A stretch of DNA of 64,000 nucleotides. Source: Alteromonas lipotrueae (GTDB lineage: Bacteria > Pseudomonadota > Gammaproteobacteria > Enterobacterales > Alteromonadaceae). The notes beneath the pieces were generated by a model that worked only from the letters and a program-made list of their open reading frames with translations, had not been told where the DNA came from and searched no databases. Below, in pieces: positions 9,226 to 18,271 of the stretch (position 1 is its first letter; each line of letters starts with the position of its first letter). The translations under genes and the position numbers were made by a program. Where the stretch lies: the NCBI RefSeq assembly GCF_019249215.1, contig NZ_JAESDI010000020.1, positions 1 to 64,000 of the forward strand, written 5' to 3'.

Positions 9226-9672
9226 TTAGTTAAACGCCACTTGTTTATCAGCTAATACCGCAAGCTTTTCTAGGCAAGACATCCACGCATATTGGTGTTG
9301 ATCGCATTCTTGTTGGTTGCTGAAACCACTATGAATTAGCGTTAACGCCACTTCCCCTTCGCTAGTTTCTTCAAAAGAAATATCCACTGAGCTCATGACG
9401 GTTTCTTCTACGCCATCTTCCCACGCCCAAGAGAACACAAGCTTCTCGTTTGCTAAGATAGTCACATATTCACCCGTTAGCGCTATTTCAACGCCGTTGG
9501 GTTCAATCATTTTTATACGGTATCTTCCGCCCTCTTTAAAGCTACTCATAATTTGCGATACCGTGCAATTACCCGGAGCAAACCATTCAGATAAATATTC
9601 AGGTTCATGAAACGCAGCAAACAAAAAGGAGATGGGCGCATGAAGGGATACATTCAGGGTAAATTGAAACAT
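9226..9672 (-). CDS. SRPBCC (AHSA1/START-like) domain protein
   Basis: A 148-residue soluble protein made of a single SRPBCC ligand-binding fold. Visible family features are the opening strand and helix (ISFLFAAFHEPEYLSEWFAPG), the GRYRIKMIEPNG turn, the WEDG loop and a C-terminal helix (CLEKLAVL). Such proteins bind small hydrophobic ligands or act as co-chaperone-like factors; the exact role cannot be read from the sequence. Transcribed alone, convergent with the ene-reductase. Confidence 0.8.
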   Translation of the reverse strand: MFQFTLNVSLHAPISFLFAAFHEPEYLSEWFAPGNCTVSQIMSSFKEGGRYRIKMIEPNGVEIALTGEYVTILANEKLVFSWAWEDGVEETVMSSVDISFEETSEGEVALTLIHSGFSNQQECDQHQYAWMSCLEKLAVLADKQVAFN

Positions 9673-9908
9673 GTTAAGTCGCCTGTAAAAAAACTAGAGC
9701 CTTGGTAAGTTTAGGCGCTAGCAGAAAAGGATTCTAGGCTGTTATCGGCTATGTTCGACATTTTCTTTAGTTTGACCGATAGCGTTGCCTTATGTGAATG
9801 ATTATCTTAGGGTATCCTAACTAGCAGTATCTATTCTGCGTAAACTATTTACGCTATGTATTCGGCTAATTGTAAAGGCCACCAATAAAATTTTACTAAG
9901 GCTCATTT

Positions 9909-10871
9909 ATGTCAATTCAATCGCCTACACTCAACGTTTCTATACTCAGCAAAGATGCCAGCGCATTAGCAGAAGAAATAGCAAATGCATGGCCTGAGCC
10001 TCATGCTTTGAATATCTGCCAAGCCGTTACCACTTCTGAACAAATTAACCCAGACGAGGTTGAGGTATTACTTGCCGATCCTAATTTGGCGGCTAAGGTT
10101 GTCGACCAGTGCACTGGCTTGAATTGGTGCCAATCAACGTGGGCTGGCAATGCACCGCTTATTAACTTGGACAAAAGCGATTATATACTCACTGGCGTAA
10201 AAGGCGTGTTTGGAAACCTAATGCGCGAATATGTGTTTGCCTATCTCTTGCAATACGCACGCAATATTCCCGCATTCGCGCATAACCAGAATCATCAGCC
10301 CCCAATTTGGGAAGAAAGCCCCCGAGCGCCCCTTACGGGCAAAACCCTTGGTATTTTAGGCGCTGGCTCAATAGCTAAAGCACTTATTCCTGTGGCAAAA
10401 AGTTTTGAAATGAAGGTAATAGGCTTATCGAGAAGTGGTCAAGCGGTAGGCGGTTTCGATGACGTCTATTCAGCAATTGATCTACTCAAGTTTGCACAAG
10501 AGGCCGACCATGTGGTGAACTTGATGCCAGATACCCCCGCAACTACAGGTGTATTAAACCAGGCTTTCTTTGGCGCACTAAAGCCTCATAGCGTGTTTAT
10601 CAACGCAGGACGTGGAAGTGCCGTTATAAATGACGCGCTTTTAAACGCGCTGAATAACGGCACACTACAAGCAGCAGTCCTTGACGTATTCACACAAGAA
10701 CCACTACCAAAGGAACACCCATTTTGGACCCACCCCAAGGTGGTGGTTACTGCACATACTGCGGCTGTATCATCACCTGAGGATGTTGCGGGCGTATTTA
10801 TAACGAATGCAATACGTTACATGGCTAACGAACCGCTTTATTATCAATTTAATTTCAATAAAGGCTACTGA
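9909..10871 (+). CDS. D-isomer-specific 2-hydroxyacid dehydrogenase
   Basis: NAD(P)-dependent reductase of 2-oxoacids such as glyoxylate or hydroxypyruvate, 320 residues. It shows the Rossmann motif GILGAGSIAKAL near residue 146, the INAGRGSAVIND segment with the catalytic Arg, the DVFTQEPLP segment with the Glu, and a catalytic His in VVTAHTAAV. Overall layout is like GhrA but cofactor and substrate cannot be fixed. An AAGG ribosome site precedes the ATG. It overlaps the convergent GST gene by 7 bp. Confidence 0.9.
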   Translation: MSIQSPTLNVSILSKDASALAEEIANAWPEPHALNICQAVTTSEQINPDEVEVLLADPNLAAKVVDQCTGLNWCQSTWAGNAPLINLDKSDYILTGVKGVFGNLMREYVFAYLLQYARNIPAFAHNQNHQPPIWEESPRAPLTGKTLGILGAGSIAKALIPVAKSFEMKVIGLSRSGQAVGGFDDVYSAIDLLKFAQEADHVVNLMPDTPATTGVLNQAFFGALKPHSVFINAGRGSAVINDALLNALNNGTLQAAVLDVFTQEPLPKEHPFWTHPKVVVTAHTAAVSSPEDVAGVFITNAIRYMANEPLYYQFNFNKGY

Positions 10872-11437
10872 CGTGGGTCGGTAGCGGTTAGCTCTATACG
10901 GTCACGATGCTTTTCATGGAATTCCAGCAACAAAGGATAGTCTTTAAAGCTGTGCAATTCTCTGAATAGCACCCAATCTACCATTGAGTACAGACATATT
11001 TCAGGATACGTCCAGCCACTAAAACCACCCGCTTCCAGCTGCTTAGACAGTGTTGAAAAAACCGATTCGATACGCTCTTTTTGCAAACGAATGATGAGAT
11101 TGTCTTGATTGATATCGATATCAGAGCGCTTTAATAGCATCAATTGCACGAATGAATCGTTAGCAGCATCTATCAGAGTAAGCAGATTTTCTTCCTCCCA
11201 AGATAAGGAGTCATGGTCGAGTTTACTCGCCAAATAGCTGTAAATTACTCTAGAATCGAAAATTAATTGCCCGTCGTCTTCTAGGCAAGGCACTTTTAAA
11301 GTGGGGTTTCGCGATGCAAGTAGCTCTCTGTCTTCCCCAGAGAATATTTGTAAATCGAGGAATTCATGGGGCGTATTAGAAAGTACTACGCGAATTCGAC
11401 GTACAAATGGTGATGTTACCGAACCATACAGTTTCAT
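10865..11437 (-). CDS. Glutathione S-transferase family protein
   Basis: A 190-residue cytosolic protein with an N-terminal thioredoxin-like GST domain (MKLYGSVTSPFVRRIRVVL, with Ser at the usual Ser/Cys catalytic site; cis-Pro region TLKVPCLEDDG; FDSRVIYSYLA) and an all-helical C-terminal domain. It resembles the YibF/YfcG type of bacterial GST. The substrate is unknown. The 3' end overlaps that of the 2-hydroxyacid dehydrogenase. Confidence 0.88.
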   Translation of the reverse strand: MKLYGSVTSPFVRRIRVVLSNTPHEFLDLQIFSGEDRELLASRNPTLKVPCLEDDGQLIFDSRVIYSYLASKLDHDSLSWEEENLLTLIDAANDSFVQLMLLKRSDIDINQDNLIIRLQKERIESVFSTLSKQLEAGGFSGWTYPEICLYSMVDWVLFRELHSFKDYPLLLEFHEKHRDRIELTATDPRQ

Positions 11438-11561
11438 AGCTTCAACCTGAGTGAATTTACTTACACACTCAGTTTAGCCATAAAATCAACGAGGAGAAAA
11501 GCACAAGACCGTAAAGGCGAGACAAGCATACACCAAGATGCGGTGTACGCCCGATAATCAT

Positions 11562-11906
11562 TTAAACGCTGAAGCTAGCGCCGCATCCACAGGTAGTGGT
11601 TGCATTTGGGTTTTGCACTAAAAAGCGTGAGCCTTCTAAACCTTCAACATAGTCAACAATGCCGCCCACTAAATATTGTAAACTCATAGGGTCTACCACT
11701 AAGGTAACGTCATCTTTATCAATTGTCATATCGCCGTCGTTCACCTTCTCATCAAAAGTGAAACCATACTGAAAGCCAGAACAACCGCCTCCAGTAACAT
11801 AAACCCGCAGTTTTAACGCAGGGTTTTCTTCTTCCGTGATGAGCGCTTTTACTTTTGTCGCCGCTGCATCAGAGAACTCAATTGGCAACGCCATTTCTAC
11901 AGACAT
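11562..11906 (-). CDS. erpA: Iron-sulfur cluster insertion protein ErpA
   Basis: A-type carrier that receives Fe-S clusters and delivers them to apo-proteins. The 114-residue protein is nearly identical by eye to E. coli ErpA in its core ([40 protein letters not shown]). The three cluster-binding cysteines are present: one in GGGCSG and two in TCGCG. I use the ATG at 11906, giving the ErpA length, because an AAGAGGTGA ribosome site lies just before it; an in-frame ATG at 11939 would add 11 unsupported residues. Confidence 0.97.
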   Translation of the reverse strand: MSVEMALPIEFSDAAATKVKALITEEENPALKLRVYVTGGGCSGFQYGFTFDEKVNDGDMTIDKDDVTLVVDPMSLQYLVGGIVDYVEGLEGSRFLVQNPNATTTCGCGASFSV

Positions 11907-12117
11907 ACTCACCTCTTCATTAACCATGTGCACTTGCACGCCTTCACGTACACGTATCGATAACCCAATTATCTAATACTTGAGTAACGCTATCAACTAT
12001 TGGGGTGAAACTAACTGAAACAATAGCTAGCGACATTTCATTTAGCATGAAAATGATTGGCAAAATGGACACTCATGCCCGTAAGGCATACTCTAAAAAG
12101 AAACCGACGGGATTAAC

Positions 12118-12951
12118 ATGGCGCATTCAGTATCTTCTATTTCCCTTCAAAACCGTAGGCTTAGACTGCCAGAAGGCGCACAAGCTCCTGCTATTGATGG
12201 ACGTGAACATTACAAACAAGCACTGAAAAGCTGGCAAAAAAAGTTACTACATGTTCAACAGGCATACTATCACCAAGGCAGGCGCGCAATCATTGTGTTT
12301 GAAGGATGGGATGCTTCAGGAAAAGGCGGCGCAATTAGAAGAGTGACCGAAAAACTCGATCCTCGCGGTTTTCGCGTTCACCCGTTCGCTAAACCTACGC
12401 CAGAAGAGCAAGGTCGCCACTACCTTTATCGGTTTCAAACACGACTGCCTACACCGGGTAGGCTTGCCATTTTTGATCGCTCTTACTACGGCCGTGTGAT
12501 GGTAGAGCGCATTGAAGGTTTTACACCTAAGCCCGCATGGGAAAGAGCGTACCAAGAAATTAATGAGTTTGAGCGGCTATTAATTGATGATGGCGTGACG
12601 ATGGTAAAACTCTTTATGCATATTTCAGCAGCAGAGCAGTTAGAACGCTTTGAAGAGCGCTTAAATAACCCTTACAAACGCTGGAAGCTAACCGAAGAAG
12701 ATATACGAAATCGTGGCCGACGGGAGGGCTATATTAACGCCATAGAAGAGATGTTTGATAAAACCGATACTCAAATGGCACCCTGGCATGTGATACAGGC
12801 CGAGCATAAATGGTTTGCCCGTATTAGCGTACTAAAAACAATTGTTGAGGCACTGAGTGAAGGCGTAATTGTAGAACCACCGCCAATCGACTCTACCGTG
12901 GTGCATTTAGCGAAGCAGCAACTTGGTATTACTTTAGAGAAAAGTGAATAA
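12118..12951 (+). CDS. ppk2: Polyphosphate kinase 2 family protein
   Basis: Predicted nucleotide phosphotransferase using inorganic polyphosphate, 277 residues. It has the PPK2 Walker A motif FEGWDASGKGG near residue 61, the Walker B segment AIFDRSYYGRVMVER near residue 118, and the lid helix EEDIRNRGRREGY near residue 197. Single-domain length fits class I or III PPK2; whether it phosphorylates ADP/GDP or AMP cannot be decided by eye. It is a lone gene, convergent with minCDE. Confidence 0.9.
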   Translation: MAHSVSSISLQNRRLRLPEGAQAPAIDGREHYKQALKSWQKKLLHVQQAYYHQGRRAIIVFEGWDASGKGGAIRRVTEKLDPRGFRVHPFAKPTPEEQGRHYLYRFQTRLPTPGRLAIFDRSYYGRVMVERIEGFTPKPAWERAYQEINEFERLLIDDGVTMVKLFMHISAAEQLERFEERLNNPYKRWKLTEEDIRNRGRREGYINAIEEMFDKTDTQMAPWHVIQAEHKWFARISVLKTIVEALSEGVIVEPPPIDSTVVHLAKQQLGITLEKSE

Positions 12952-12963
12952 AAGATAGCAGTT

Positions 12964-12993
12964 TACCCATGTCTTGTGACTAAGACATGGGTA
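12964..12993. terminator. Strong hairpin between convergent ppk2 and minE
   Basis: A perfect 12 bp stem (TACCCATGTCTT with AAGACATGGGTA) closes on a 6 nt loop. There is no clear T-run on either side, so it may act as a 3'-end stabiliser or weak bidirectional terminator. Confidence 0.6.
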
Positions 12994-13065
12994 GCACTAT
13001 TTACGGCTAATTGTGGCCATAGGAGGCTTTGATTCGGTGTAATCCACCTATTCCTAGCCCTAACT

Positions 13066-13320
13066 CTAGCTTTCAGGCAAGGTCACGTTAAGCTCTAGCA
13101 CGCTGCAATCGTCACTGCTTTCCAACTGTACCGATACTTGGTCATCTGCAATGCTCACATATTTGCGTATCACCTGAATGATTTCTTGCTGCATCATTGG
13201 CAGATAATCTGGCTCGGTACGTTTGCGTCTTTCATGCGCAACAATTATTTGTAGCCGCTCTTTGGCCATGGCCGCAGTGCGCGGCTTTTCCTTTTTCTTT
13301 AGGTAATCGAAAATACCCAT
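13066..13320 (-). CDS. minE: Cell division topological specificity factor MinE
   Basis: Drives pole-to-pole oscillation of MinCD by stimulating the MinD ATPase. The 84-residue protein has the N-terminal membrane-targeting and anti-MinCD segment ([25 protein letters not shown]) and a C-terminal dimer domain ([15 protein letters not shown]). It is the last gene of minCDE, and its ATG overlaps the minD stop by 1 nt (TAATG), indicating translational coupling. Confidence 0.97.
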   Translation of the reverse strand: MGIFDYLKKKEKPRTAAMAKERLQIIVAHERRKRTEPDYLPMMQQEIIQVIRKYVSIADDQVSVQLESSDDCSVLELNVTLPES

Positions 13321-14129
13321 TACTTGCCTCCTAGCAGGCGTTTAAAGAACCCTTTCTTCTCTGCTTCTAGAAATCTATGTTCAATGGTTTCGCCTAATAA
13401 ACGGCGAACAGCGTCTGAATATGCCTGACCTGCGTTAGCCTCTAAGTCTAGAATAACTGGCTGACCTTGGTTAGAAGCCTTAAGTACGGCTTCCGATTCA
13501 GGAATAACACCCAATAATGGTATCGCTAATATTTCTTCAACATCAGCCACGCTAAGCATTTCTGCACTTTCTACTCGCAAAGGGTTATAGCGAGTTAGCA
13601 ATAAATGTTCTTTTACTGGCTTACCTTGTTCAGCGCGCAAAGACTTACTTTGCAAAATACCTAAAATACGATCTGAGTCACGTACCGAAGAGACTTCTGG
13701 GTTAGTCACAACGATAGCTTCATCGGCAAAATACAATGCCATTTGAGCGCCTTGTTCTATACCTGCTGGTGAATCACAGATAATAAAATCGAAATCTTCT
13801 TTCAACTCATTAAGTACGGCTTGAACCCCATCGATGGTAAGCGCGTCTTTATCACGTGTTTGTGATGCTGGCAGAATAAACAAGTTGTCGGTACGCTTAT
13901 CTTTAATTAGCGCTTGTTTCAGCGTGGCTTCTTTATTTATTACGTTCACGAAGTCGTAAACCACGCGGCGTTCACAGCCCATGATCAAATCGAGGTTACG
14001 TAAGCCCACATCAAAATCGATGACTACGGTTTTATGACCCGCCAAGGCTAAACCTGTACTGATAGCGGCACTTGAAGTCGTTTTACCAACCCCACCTTTA
14101 CCCGATGTTACTACAATAATCTTTGCCAT
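13320..14129 (-). CDS. minD: Septum-site determining ATPase MinD
   Basis: Membrane-cycling ATPase that recruits MinC to the poles. The 269-residue protein has the deviant Walker A motif GKGGVGKTT at about residue 10, the [17 protein letters not shown] segment, the Walker B-like [11 protein letters not shown], and a C-terminal amphipathic membrane-binding helix ([11 protein letters not shown]). It lies between minC (29 bp gap) and minE (1 nt overlap). Confidence 0.98.
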   Translation of the reverse strand: MAKIIVVTSGKGGVGKTTSSAAISTGLALAGHKTVVIDFDVGLRNLDLIMGCERRVVYDFVNVINKEATLKQALIKDKRTDNLFILPASQTRDKDALTIDGVQAVLNELKEDFDFIICDSPAGIEQGAQMALYFADEAIVVTNPEVSSVRDSDRILGILQSKSLRAEQGKPVKEHLLLTRYNPLRVESAEMLSVADVEEILAIPLLGVIPESEAVLKASNQGQPVILDLEANAGQAYSDAVRRLLGETIEHRFLEAEKKGFFKRLLGGK

Positions 14130-14158
14130 TTTTAATTCCTTGTAGAATACGTTAACAC

Positions 14159-14902
14159 TTAGGCGATAGGCTCAATGTGTAACGTGTCCTCTTCTAAATA
14201 GATTTGTGCGGGCTGTTTCCAGCATGATGCTTTTACGGTTTCATGCATAATGAATTGCCCAGCAATTGAAATAAGTTCTGCATCTAACGACTGACAAAAA
14301 ACGCGGGCATGCACGTTACCTTTTACGCCCGCCAGAGCTCGGCCTCTAAGTGTGCCGTAAACATGAATATTTCCATCTGCTAATACTTCTGCCCCTTCGC
14401 TCACCGCAGCGGTAATCACCAAATCACCACCCTCAGCATAGACTTGCTGCCCTGAGCGTACTGGGCGGCTAATGACTTTTACTGGTTTAGTGGCAGCTGC
14501 TGGTGTCGGCACTGGTGAGGATGCTGCTGGCTCATTCGCGGCCTGCTCTTTTAACGCAGTGCTTTCTGGTTTTGTTGTTTTCAACGAGCTTTCTGTAAAT
14601 TTACTTTGGCTAACATCTGCTAAGCCCAAATCGTTGATGACACTTCTAAGTGCCCCTACTTCACCGCGTACCGCCATAGGTTGAAGCTTAAAGCGTCGGC
14701 AAAGCGCAACGAGCAACTCGAACTCGGTAGCACTCAGTAATTTGACTAAATGCAATATTAGCGATGATCGAGTGAAAAACTGGGGTGCACTATTTATCTT
14801 TTCAGCAAGCTGAGATTCAAAGGTATCTGGATCAAAATCGATCACTTCTAACACGATACTGGTTAGTGTAGTGCCCTTCATGCGAAAGCATGTATCTGTC
14901 AT
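14159..14902 (-). CDS. minC: Septum-site determining protein MinC
   Basis: Division inhibitor that destabilises FtsZ polymers away from mid-cell. The 247-residue protein has an N-terminal FtsZ-inhibiting domain (residues about 1-105), an Ala/Pro/Thr-rich linker near residues 115-145, and a C-terminal beta-helix that binds MinD (GQQVYAEGGDLVITAAVSEG, DGNIHVYGTLRGRALAG). The linker makes it a little longer than the E. coli protein (231). First gene of minCDE. Confidence 0.96.
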   Translation of the reverse strand: MTDTCFRMKGTTLTSIVLEVIDFDPDTFESQLAEKINSAPQFFTRSSLILHLVKLLSATEFELLVALCRRFKLQPMAVRGEVGALRSVINDLGLADVSQSKFTESSLKTTKPESTALKEQAANEPAASSPVPTPAAATKPVKVISRPVRSGQQVYAEGGDLVITAAVSEGAEVLADGNIHVYGTLRGRALAGVKGNVHARVFCQSLDAELISIAGQFIMHETVKASCWKQPAQIYLEEDTLHIEPIA

Positions 14903-15104
14903 TAATTATTCCTGAGTAATTTTTATTGCTCAACTGCCCAACCATGAGGGCTTAAAGCGAGTATGCACTCTATCAAATTCCGCTTCATCGGCAATAGGCA
15001 AGCGCTTAACAAGCGCACAACTGCTCACAAAACAACCACAATCTAACATTCCTTTGCACTAGGCATCTAGTATCGACCTAAAATTGCATTGAAAATCCGT
15101 AAAA

Positions 15105-15126
15105 AAAGCGTGGGGATCCACGCTTT
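15105..15126 (-). terminator. Terminator of fumC
   Basis: Read on the minus strand, a 9 bp stem (AAAGCGTGG with CCACGCTTT) is followed by a run of seven Ts. It sits about 75 bp after the fumC stop. The rest of the 297 bp minC-fumC gap shows nothing recognisable. Confidence 0.8.
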
Positions 15127-15199
15127 GCATACCATTATTTTGTTCATAGCGCCTTTCAACCAGGAAATTAAAGCTCGGTTAACCGCCCTACTAAATGCC

Positions 15200-16591
15200 T
15201 TAGCGCTGAGTTTCAGTCAGTTTTTTAGGGTCTAATAACGATTCCAGCTCAGACCTTGGCAAGTCGGTCATCGCTTCTGCAACATCGATAACGGGCATTT
15301 TATCTTTGTAAGCTTTTTTCGCTATTTCTGCGGCTTTCGCATAACCAATGATAGGGTTAAGCGCAGTCACTAAAATAGGATTTTTCGCCAATGCTTTCTC
15401 AAGGTTCTCTTGGTTAACCGTAAACCCTTTAATGGCCTGCTCGCCCAAAAGCACACAGCTATTCGACATTAACTTGATGCTCGACAGCAAATTATCGGCA
15501 ATCATAGGCAACATAACGTTAAGCTCGAAATTGCCCGACTGCCCGCCCACCGTTATGGCTGCATCGTTTCCCATCACCTGTGCAGATGCCATCGCTACCG
15601 CTTCGGGTATTACGGGGTTCACTTTGCCGGGCATAATAGATGATCCTGGTTGCAATGCCGGCAGCGATACTTCACCTAAACCAGCAAGGGGTCCTGAGTT
15701 CATCCAGCGTAAGTCATTTGAAATTTTCATTAAGGTAACGGCGAGGGATTTTATCGCGCCTGATAAAGTTACCGCCGTATCTTGCGAGCTAATTAATGCA
15801 AAGCAGTTGTCAGCAGGGGTAAATGCTATACCTGTAAGGTCAGATAGCTTACTGGCAAAGGTTTCAGCAAAGTCAGGATGTGCATTTACTCCTGTGCCTA
15901 CTGCCGTTCCACCCTGCGCTAACGTTTGAATGGAGGGTTGAAGCGACTTTATTGTCTTACGTTGCTGACTAAGCTGCGCAGACCAAGCACGTAAACTTTG
16001 ATCCATCCTAACTGGCATAGCATCCATTAAGTGTGTGCGGCCGGTTTTGCAATAATCAGACACTGAATTTGCTTTGGTATCGATGATATCGATTAGCTTC
16101 GTAATGGCCGGGATAAGCGATTCTGTCAGCTCAATGGCGGCACTTGCATGAATGGTAGTGGGAATAACATCGTTTGAGCTTTGTCCGTTGTTGACATGAT
16201 CGTTAGGGTGGACCGCTTCCCCTTCATGTTTACCTTGTTGCTGATTCGCCAAGTTAGCGATGACCTCATTGGCATTCATATTGGTGCTAGTGCCTGAGCC
16301 TGTTTGAAATACATCTACCGGGAAGTGCTGCTGTAACTCGGGCTCATCAAGCAATGTGTCACAGGCCTGCTGTATAGCGTCGGCAGTTCCAGCATTAAGG
16401 GTTTCGAGTTTTTTGTTCGCAAGTGCAGCGGCTTTTTTAATTGTCACTAGGGTGCGAATAAAAGTAAGCGGCATTCGTTCGCCGCTTAATGGAAAATTAT
16501 TAATTGCGCGTTGTGTCTGTGCGCCATATAACGCGTCGCTAGGAACTTCGAGCTCGCCCATGCTGTCACTTTCTGTTCGGGTATTTGTCAT
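15200..16591 (-). CDS. fumC: Class II fumarate hydratase
   Basis: Iron-independent fumarase of the citric acid cycle, interconverting fumarate and malate. The 463-residue protein has the superfamily signature GSSIMPGKVNP near residue 318, plus the TGSGTSTNMNANEV and GRTHLMDAMPVRM segments of class II enzymes. An AAGGGGA ribosome site precedes the ATG. In several gammaproteobacteria fumC is raised under iron limitation or oxidative stress to replace Fe-S fumarases. The Fur-family palindrome 165 bp upstream fits that, though the divergent transporter is an alternative target. Confidence 0.97.
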   Translation of the reverse strand: MTNTRTESDSMGELEVPSDALYGAQTQRAINNFPLSGERMPLTFIRTLVTIKKAAALANKKLETLNAGTADAIQQACDTLLDEPELQQHFPVDVFQTGSGTSTNMNANEVIANLANQQQGKHEGEAVHPNDHVNNGQSSNDVIPTTIHASAAIELTESLIPAITKLIDIIDTKANSVSDYCKTGRTHLMDAMPVRMDQSLRAWSAQLSQQRKTIKSLQPSIQTLAQGGTAVGTGVNAHPDFAETFASKLSDLTGIAFTPADNCFALISSQDTAVTLSGAIKSLAVTLMKISNDLRWMNSGPLAGLGEVSLPALQPGSSIMPGKVNPVIPEAVAMASAQVMGNDAAITVGGQSGNFELNVMLPMIADNLLSSIKLMSNSCVLLGEQAIKGFTVNQENLEKALAKNPILVTALNPIIGYAKAAEIAKKAYKDKMPVIDVAEAMTDLPRSELESLLDPKKLTETQR

Positions 16592-16755
16592 TACTGTCCC
16601 CTTAATCTGATGAAATAAACGTTACTCTACTCTTGCCTACTTCCCCCTGCACGGTTTGGATCCTTATTTATCCCTTTCAACAACAGTGCATCCGTCAAGA
16701 CATCGTTCAGTATCTATGATTTGTTACTACTAACGATGAGTATTGACAGGTTGCC

Positions 16756-16788
16756 ATTAAATGATAATAATTACTATTATCATTTAAT
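16756..16788. promoter_or_regulatory. 33 bp perfect palindrome, Fur-family (Fur/Mur/Zur) box
   Basis: Two perfect 14 bp arms, ATTAAATGATAATA (16756-16769) and its complement (16775-16788), flank a 5 bp spacer. The core TGATAAT...ATTATCA is the half-site of ferric uptake regulator operators. It lies in the 390 bp gap between fumC and the predicted manganese transporter and could serve either promoter. Confidence 0.7.
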
Positions 16789-16889
16789 GTAATTATAGCA
16801 TGATCTGATCACGTGAAAGTTCGTAGGAATTAGTACAGTGTATTAACAAAGCTCATTACGTGTGCCTTTGATAAAACCTGTTATTTTCA

Positions 16890-16949
16890 CTGTACCGTGT
16901 GGGGCTGTACCTTATAGGACTGTACCTTTTAGTACTGAACCTTGAAGTA
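16890..16949. repeat. Four tandem copies of a 15 bp unit
   Basis: Four direct units with period 15 begin CTGTACC (16890, 16905, 16920) or CTGAACC (16935); the second and third differ at only two positions. The array ends 32 bp before the GTG start of the transporter. It could be a variable-number repeat affecting promoter spacing or leader structure; no function is visible. Confidence 0.75.
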
Positions 16950-16981
16950 CGACCACCTGTTGCTGCCACCTGGAGTCGCGA

Positions 16982-18178
16982 GTGTCCTCCCTAACTTCAA
17001 CTGAAAAAATCAGTAAATACAAAATTAGGCAAAAAACACTAATGTTAAACAAGCGCCTCTTCTTGCCGGCGTTTGTTGTCGTGCTTCTTGTTTACTCATT
17101 CACTCGGGAAGCAACCATCGCAGTTCTGTCCGATGCCTATTTCCAAGTATCAGCATTTGTTTATGCATCACTGTCTGTTTATTACATTGCCACGTTAAAG
17201 GTATCCGCTGAGGCCATCGGCGATTTTATGCGCAAGCATCCGTTTTATGAAGTAGGCTTGGCGTCCTTCCTTGGTGCCCTTCCCGGCTGTGGGGGCGCGA
17301 TTATTGTGGTCACTCAATATACTCGAGGTGTCACAAGCTTCGGTGCTGTGGTTGCTGTGCTAACAAGTACCATGGGTGACGCCGCGTTCTTGCTACTGGC
17401 GCAAGCGCCGTTTGATGGCTTAACCGTAATGGGTGTTGGAATGGTGGTGGGTACCCTAACCGGCGTTGCTGTGAACCATTTCCACAATTACCAGCCACCG
17501 TCCTCAGCCAATACCCTTAATAGTACCGATCATAATGAGCAACCATCTACCACTGCCTCCTCTTTAATTGATAAACTTTCTACGTACTTTTGGCTGGTTG
17601 TGGCGTTACCGTCACTTGCCATTGCACTGGGCTTGTCGTTTCAATCGCCAGTGCATGAATATCTGGGTGTAACGGAACCTACGTTGCAACTTATTGGTGC
17701 CGTATTATGTCTGTCGGCAATTACACTATGGTCGTTAAACGGTGGAAGTACAGGTTATGCGTCGCTTACCAGAGAAGATGCTATTACGCCTCCCCCTCGC
17801 TGGCAGAGTAAAGCAGCGTTAGACACCCAATTTGTATTAGCTTGGGTTGTCGTTGCTTTTTTATTGTTTGAATTATCTATACTGTGGTTTGGACTCGATA
17901 TAGGTGCCACACTAACCTCTATGGGCGCGAGCGTTGTAGGTTTAGCAATTGTGGTTGGTTTTTTGCCTGGGTGCGGCCCACAAATTTTAGTGACCAGTCT
18001 TTATTTAAACGGGGCAGTGCCATTTTCAGCTCAGCTTGGTAATGCAATTAGTAATGATGGCGATGCACTGTTTCCCGCCATAGCACTGTCACCAAAAGCT
18101 GCCATTCTAGCAACTGCCTATTCCGCTGCTCCTGCCGTAGCGGTAGGCTATGGGTATTATTTTTTATTTGAGAGATAG
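16982..18178 (+). CDS. Predicted manganese/heavy-metal transporter (ArsP_2-like, about 10 membrane segments)
   Basis: Inner-membrane protein of 398 residues. Two related halves each carry the motif LPGCG: LGALPGCGGAIIVVTQYT near residue 98 and FLPGCGPQILVTSLYLNG near residue 328. Each is followed by an acidic stretch (TMGDAAF; NDGDALFP). This layout matches, from memory, the family annotated as putative manganese transporter or 10-TM heavy-metal exporter; direction of transport is unproven. The GTG at 16982 has a GGAG site 6 nt upstream; an in-frame ATG at 17042 is an alternative. The upstream Fur-family palindrome fits metal control. Confidence 0.75.
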   Translation: MSSLTSTEKISKYKIRQKTLMLNKRLFLPAFVVVLLVYSFTREATIAVLSDAYFQVSAFVYASLSVYYIATLKVSAEAIGDFMRKHPFYEVGLASFLGALPGCGGAIIVVTQYTRGVTSFGAVVAVLTSTMGDAAFLLLAQAPFDGLTVMGVGMVVGTLTGVAVNHFHNYQPPSSANTLNSTDHNEQPSTTASSLIDKLSTYFWLVVALPSLAIALGLSFQSPVHEYLGVTEPTLQLIGAVLCLSAITLWSLNGGSTGYASLTREDAITPPPRWQSKAALDTQFVLAWVVVAFLLFELSILWFGLDIGATLTSMGASVVGLAIVVGFLPGCGPQILVTSLYLNGAVPFSAQLGNAISNDGDALFPAIALSPKAAILATAYSAAPAVAVGYGYYFLFER

Positions 18179-18271
18179 CGATGTCAGTGAGGCTGCTAGC
18201 AGCAAATCACTTTTGGCTAGACACTTTTGGGCAAGCACGTTCGCAAGCGCATCAAGTACAACGACAAGGCG

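Noticed and set aside
12005..12226. 73-codon frame overlapping the start of ppk2
   Set aside because: It overlaps the well-supported PPK2 N-terminus in another frame and resembles no protein I know.
15348..15929. 193-codon open frame on the plus strand inside fumC
   Set aside because: It is antisense to a fully conserved fumarase; composition and lack of a ribosome site mark it as a shadow frame.
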